A stretch of DNA of 64,000 nucleotides from an uncultured Paracoccaceae bacterium (GTDB lineage: Bacteria; Pseudomonadota; Alphaproteobacteria; Rhodobacterales; Rhodobacteraceae). A program made the position numbers and the translations under genes. The notes beneath the pieces are model-generated. The model was not told the origin of the DNA and made no database searches. It was given only the letters and a program-made list of their open reading frames with translations. Shown piece after piece: positions 60,749 through 64,000 of the stretch; position 1 is the first letter of the stretch; each line of letters opens with the position of its first letter. Location of the stretch: positions 19,291 through 83,290 of the forward strand of contig CALKXV010000033.1 of NCBI GenBank assembly GCA_938005545.1, in the 5' to 3' direction.

Positions 60749-63291
60749 GCGCTTTCTTCCAACCCTTCGACCGCATCATCGGTCTCCAGATCACTTGATC
60801 CAAGAGAGATAAGCGCTGGAATGAATGGGGCCAAAGCACGGCTAGTGCGCTCAACCCGATCTTCAATGGACTCGGACGGCGTGTCCTCATCACTGGTTTC
60901 CAGCTTTTTTGCGCGCTTATCTTCCAATATCATCGAAAGGCCGATCAGGACATTGGCATACATAAACTGCTCGCGCAGTAGAGCAGTTGCTTCCTTGGAA
61001 AGACGTTTGAGTTTGGCTTCGCTTTCCAAAGGCATGTTGTCCATATTGACCTTGAATTCATAGAATTCAGATGTCTCATCCTCAGAATAGCCAATGGATT
61101 CAATTTTCATGGCCGTTAGCTCGTCAAAGCCCTCGGCCTCCCATTCGGCGCGGTAGACGCGCTTGATATTCGGAGATTCCAGCTCACTTGGACGCTCACG
61201 CTCCGCGCCATCGTTATCTTTAGGCGGCTTCCGTTCACCGCCGCCGCCTGTGTGTTTTTGGACTTTTGGTAGAATTGCCACTTTGATGTGGTTTTCAAAT
61301 AGCCTGTGTGTGTCGTCGGTGCGGGCAATGAACTCGATCTCATCACCAACGCCAGCGCCGCTAGGCAGGTCGACCATCACGCTCGCTATCCCGTTTTTGA
61401 GATTTGGGCCAATGGGGCTGGCCTTAAACTCGGCACCATCGTTGCCTTTCCAAGTCAGATCAAAGGCACCGCGCTCAGCAGCACGCGTGAAGTAGTCATC
61501 GCGCACATCGGTTTCGAATGTTAGGCGCATCCGGTTGTTGATCGGGCAAGACCTACTTAAGGTTTGGCCGTACTCCACACCTTTGTTTTTGAAGAAGGTT
61601 GGATAGACCTCGCCCTTGAAGTCTTCTTTTGGATCACTGCCCGTGGCCACGGTATTGAACGGTGCAGATATTCTCTGGCCAAGCTTCAAAAGCGTGGTCA
61701 AGTTAGGCGAGGCTTTGATCAGAGATTGCAGGACATCGGTGAGCGGTTGATCATCTTGCAGACGTTCTTGCATGCGCTCCTGCTGACGTTTATTGCGCAG
61801 CTCTTTCAGCTCATGGCAATCTCGGACGGCTTTTTCCAGTGAGTCCACCAGCTCATGTTTGAATTCGTTGTCCGCCAGCCTGTCTCGGCTTGGCATGAAC
61901 AAATCTTCGCGCGTCACACTAGAAAGCTCATCACACTCAACAAATACCAGAAGATCATCAGCCAACGGCTTCATTTTTACCGCTTCACGGCGGAAAAAAT
62001 CCTTTGGAAGACTGCCCTGGGTTTGGCCGTTGCGAAGGAAGACAATACCTTCGCGTTTGCGATAGCCGCGCACGCCGCCAAGCTTCTTGGCGTTTGCGGG
62101 TTCCTCATCGTCATCGTCGGTTTCCTTGGTCGAGCCTGCCTGCACAAAGGCAAAGACGTTGGCGATAAGCTTTTCACCGCCCGGTTGGAAAGGAATGCGC
62201 ACCGGAAAGCCGATTTCCACATTATCGCTGTCTTTGATCCGGCGCAGAAGGCCGGAGACGGTCGTGCGGCGGCTACCAACATCCAAGTAGTTGCCTGCCT
62301 TGTTTGTCCGGTACTCATAAAACCGTACCGGGAGCGCAATCTCAGGCAAGAGGAGGTCAAGGCGGCTGAGAAGGCTCTTGCCGCGCAATATATTCGAGCG
62401 TTCGCCAAGGAAGTTGTAGTCGAACATCTTAATGGCGGTACCATAAGGCGCTTCGCGGCCATAAGGGCTCTCATCATCAGGATAGATCGAAAATGCATCG
62501 GCAGGGAAGGAAAGGACGCCGCCATTTCGATCCTCTACCGCATCGCCAATCCCAACCGGGGCCAGATATGTGTAGACCGAGTTCTTTGCCGTGCCAGGCT
62601 CTCCGCTTGGAAATTCCCGACGCACGATGGTGAAACACCATTCATGATCGCGCGCATCGGCGCTTTCGTCTAGAAATGCCGGATTGCGCTTTGAAATTAC
62701 GAGCTGGAGATTGTTCTTTCCACAAAACCGCAGCGCGCCTGTTCCGCCTTGGTTGAACTGCCCCTGCACAAAGGGGATGTATTGCTTGTTGCTTTTGCTA
62801 AGCGAGAGAATGGTGTCGGGAAGCTTGTCCGGGCTTTGACCCTCGCCGCAATCTGAAATGGTGATATTAAGCCGTTGCGGCCTGGTTCCTGTGGCCGTCA
62901 GCGTAATTCCGTCGGCAACTTCACGAGTCTTCTGAGCGCTCCAATCTTCGATATAGCCGCCCGTAGCGATCTTCTCGCCAGTGCTATTTTCGAAAAAGCG
63001 TGCCACAGCGGCGCGAATTGTCTGCGGTGCATCCGCGCTTGCCGGATCAATATCGCGCATGCGGCATTCATTGATTAGCCGTGCATCGACTGAGTTGACT
63101 ATTTTCTCAGCCAAAGCTGCTTCTGCCAGGCTCTGCTGGTTGCCGCTTTGGCCCCAGTTATTCTCAACATCCCCGTAATGACGCCATAGGGCTGGCTTGT
63201 CCCAATAGCCGTGCTTTTTAAGAAGCGTGATCACCTCACCTTCGCTGTCTGCACGTAGCAATGCAGTGCAGAGTTTGTTGTTCTCACTCAT
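60745..63291 (-). CDS. Large GHKL ATPase (MutL/MORC-like), probable defence component
   Basis: An 848-residue protein whose N-terminal 230 residues carry the GHKL ATP-binding motifs: the N box (LAEKIVNSVDARLINE, residues 60-75), the G1 box (ISDCGEGQSPDKL, about 145-157) and the G2 box (QGQFNQGGTGAL, about 176-187). The rest is unlike HSP90 or histidine kinases and resembles the prokaryotic MORC/MutL-like ATPases reported in restriction-modification loci. The C-terminal part (about 640-848) is acidic and without an obvious nuclease motif. It probably changes conformation on ATP binding to act on DNA or on a partner. Confidence 0.8.
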   Translation of the reverse strand: MSENNKLCTALLRADSEGEVITLLKKHGYWDKPALWRHYGDVENNWGQSGNQQSLAEAALAEKIVNSVDARLINECRMRDIDPASADAPQTIRAAVARFFENSTGEKIATGGYIEDWSAQKTREVADGITLTATGTRPQRLNITISDCGEGQSPDKLPDTILSLSKSNKQYIPFVQGQFNQGGTGALRFCGKNNLQLVISKRNPAFLDESADARDHEWCFTIVRREFPSGEPGTAKNSVYTYLAPVGIGDAVEDRNGGVLSFPADAFSIYPDDESPYGREAPYGTAIKMFDYNFLGERSNILRGKSLLSRLDLLLPEIALPVRFYEYRTNKAGNYLDVGSRRTTVSGLLRRIKDSDNVEIGFPVRIPFQPGGEKLIANVFAFVQAGSTKETDDDDEEPANAKKLGGVRGYRKREGIVFLRNGQTQGSLPKDFFRREAVKMKPLADDLLVFVECDELSSVTREDLFMPSRDRLADNEFKHELVDSLEKAVRDCHELKELRNKRQQERMQERLQDDQPLTDVLQSLIKASPNLTTLLKLGQRISAPFNTVATGSDPKEDFKGEVYPTFFKNKGVEYGQTLSRSCPINNRMRLTFETDVRDDYFTRAAERGAFDLTWKGNDGAEFKASPIGPNLKNGIASVMVDLPSGAGVGDEIEFIARTDDTHRLFENHIKVAILPKVQKHTGGGGERKPPKDNDGAERERPSELESPNIKRVYRAEWEAEGFDELTAMKIESIGYSEDETSEFYEFKVNMDNMPLESEAKLKRLSKEATALLREQFMYANVLIGLSMILEDKRAKKLETSDEDTPSESIEDRVERTSRALAPFIPALISLGSSDLETDDAVEGLEESA

Positions 63292-63316
63292 TAGGGTTTG
63301 TCCAATCTTTGATAAC

Positions 63317-63574
63317 TTACAGCTTAAAATCTACACCGTCCGAAGACTTCGTGGTCTTCATACGGTTTTTTAGGGCTTCAATTTCATCGTTTAAGGCTTT
63401 CACAATCTTACGAACATCCGCATCATCGTAGTCGTAGGCGTTCCGATTGCCTAGCTTTCCGATGATCCTAATCGCCTTTATTGCGCTGACTGTTCGGCTT
63501 TCCGCGAGTTTGATGAACTTCTCTCGCTTGGGGGATGCGCTGGCTGCTGCGACTTTGAGGGCAGGTTCGGACAT
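63317..63574 (-). CDS. Small partner protein upstream of the GHKL ATPase gene
   Basis: An 85-residue protein starting MSEPALKVAAASASPKREKF, mostly helical, with a probable coiled coil (DDADVRKIVKALNDEIEALKNRM). It is encoded 25 bases upstream of the ATPase gene on the same strand, so the two are very likely co-expressed. GGAGCG precedes ATG 63574. I recognise no family. It might regulate the ATPase or the methyltransferase, or recognise DNA. Confidence 0.6.
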   Translation of the reverse strand: MSEPALKVAAASASPKREKFIKLAESRTVSAIKAIRIIGKLGNRNAYDYDDADVRKIVKALNDEIEALKNRMKTTKSSDGVDFKL

Positions 63575-64000
63575 ACTTTTCGCTCCATATGCAGGCTGAG
63601 ATATCCTAGAGCTGGTGATTTTGCAGCTTTTTGTCAACATATAGCGTGTAAAATGATTCGTAATTTACAATCAATAAATCGACCTTTGGAAGAATTATAG
63701 ATACTTAAGGCGCTGAAATTAGTCACATTTTGTTTAACATGTCTCGTTCAGAAAATCGTCAAAAATTCGGCTTTAATGACATTCTTAAGCGCTAAAATCG
63801 AACATACAGCCTCTAAATTATAAGCTGTACAAGGTAATTCAGTACTGATTCGGCGTAGGAATTGCGATGCACTAGGCTGTTTGTAGACGGTTTCAGTCGA
63901 TGGGATGGCTCCAAGGCAAGGGCAGCTATGAAATGCTCCCTTCCTGGTTTCGATGAAATCGTCTCCATGAAGTGGTCTTGGGGGTATCGGGGGCAGCAGG
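63575..64000. other. AT-rich region at the right edge
   Basis: About 425 bases upstream of the small partner gene. It is AT-rich, probably holds the promoter of the small-protein/ATPase pair, and contains no ORF of note. The last 40 bases turn GC-richer and could begin another gene (an ATG at 63967 is open to the edge), but too little is visible. Confidence 0.4.

Noticed and set aside
61855-62673. Plus-strand ORF of 272 codons opposite the GHKL ATPase
   Set aside because: Shadow. The GHKL motifs fix the coding strand as minus.

Overview
The window looks like a chromosomal segment of a marine alphaproteobacterium of the Roseobacter group (Rhodobacterales). This rests on the gene families and their arrangement (tamB end-rsfS-rlmH, DUF484-xerC-pcs, xsc-pta, DUF1127, a small conserved rhodobacterial protein at 14.7 kb) and on a moderately high GC content by eye. 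No tRNA, rRNA or CRISPR array was seen.

Layout. 1-15 kb is a housekeeping and central metabolism block: the tamB end, rsfS, rlmH, a single-domain receiver, pgm, glpK, a GlcD-type flavin dehydrogenase, DUF484, xerC, phosphatidylcholine synthase, an AhpD-like protein, and the xsc-pta pair for C2-sulfonate (sulfoacetaldehyde) catabolism. 16-25 kb is one tight operon: a sugar-type ABC importer (binding protein, two unusually long permeases, ATPase), three Gfo/Idh/MocA dehydrogenases and a cytosolic CE15-like esterase, probably for uronate-type carbohydrate. gnd follows. 26.7-29.6 kb is a hybrid PAS histidine kinase with its OmpR-type regulator. At 30.3 kb sits a cysteine synthase-glutaredoxin fusion.

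31.95-34.39 kb is a complete IS1595-family transposon with matching terminal repeats and three unrelated passenger genes. It landed in the leader of a small-peptide gene. 34.7-41.1 kb is an accessory cluster: an OsmC-like protein whose ribosome-binding site is buried in a hairpin, a run of very small basic ORFs, two flavoprotein oxidoreductases, then a truncated globin, a soluble-guanylate-cyclase-like protein with altered catalytic residues, and an orphan histidine kinase paralogous to the one at 28 kb. 41.5-45 kb is a loose stretch with a Tat-exported MsrB and two possible cell-surface or biosynthetic genes. 45.1-49.8 kb is an AtuA/DUF4387 pair with a tripartite tricarboxylate transporter. 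51-55.6 kb is a branched-chain-amino-acid-type ABC importer.

From about 55.7 kb to the end lies a mobilizable element: mobC-like and relaxase genes, small ORFs, ardA with a hairpin-dense upstream region, and a likely defence module made of a DNA methyltransferase, an 848-residue GHKL (MutL/MORC-like) ATPase and a small partner protein. No integrase is inside the window. The best candidates for undescribed biology are this methyltransferase-GHKL module, the globin-cyclase-kinase cassette, the small-peptide/flavoprotein cluster with its Shine-Dalgarno-sequestering leader, and the transposon passenger genes.
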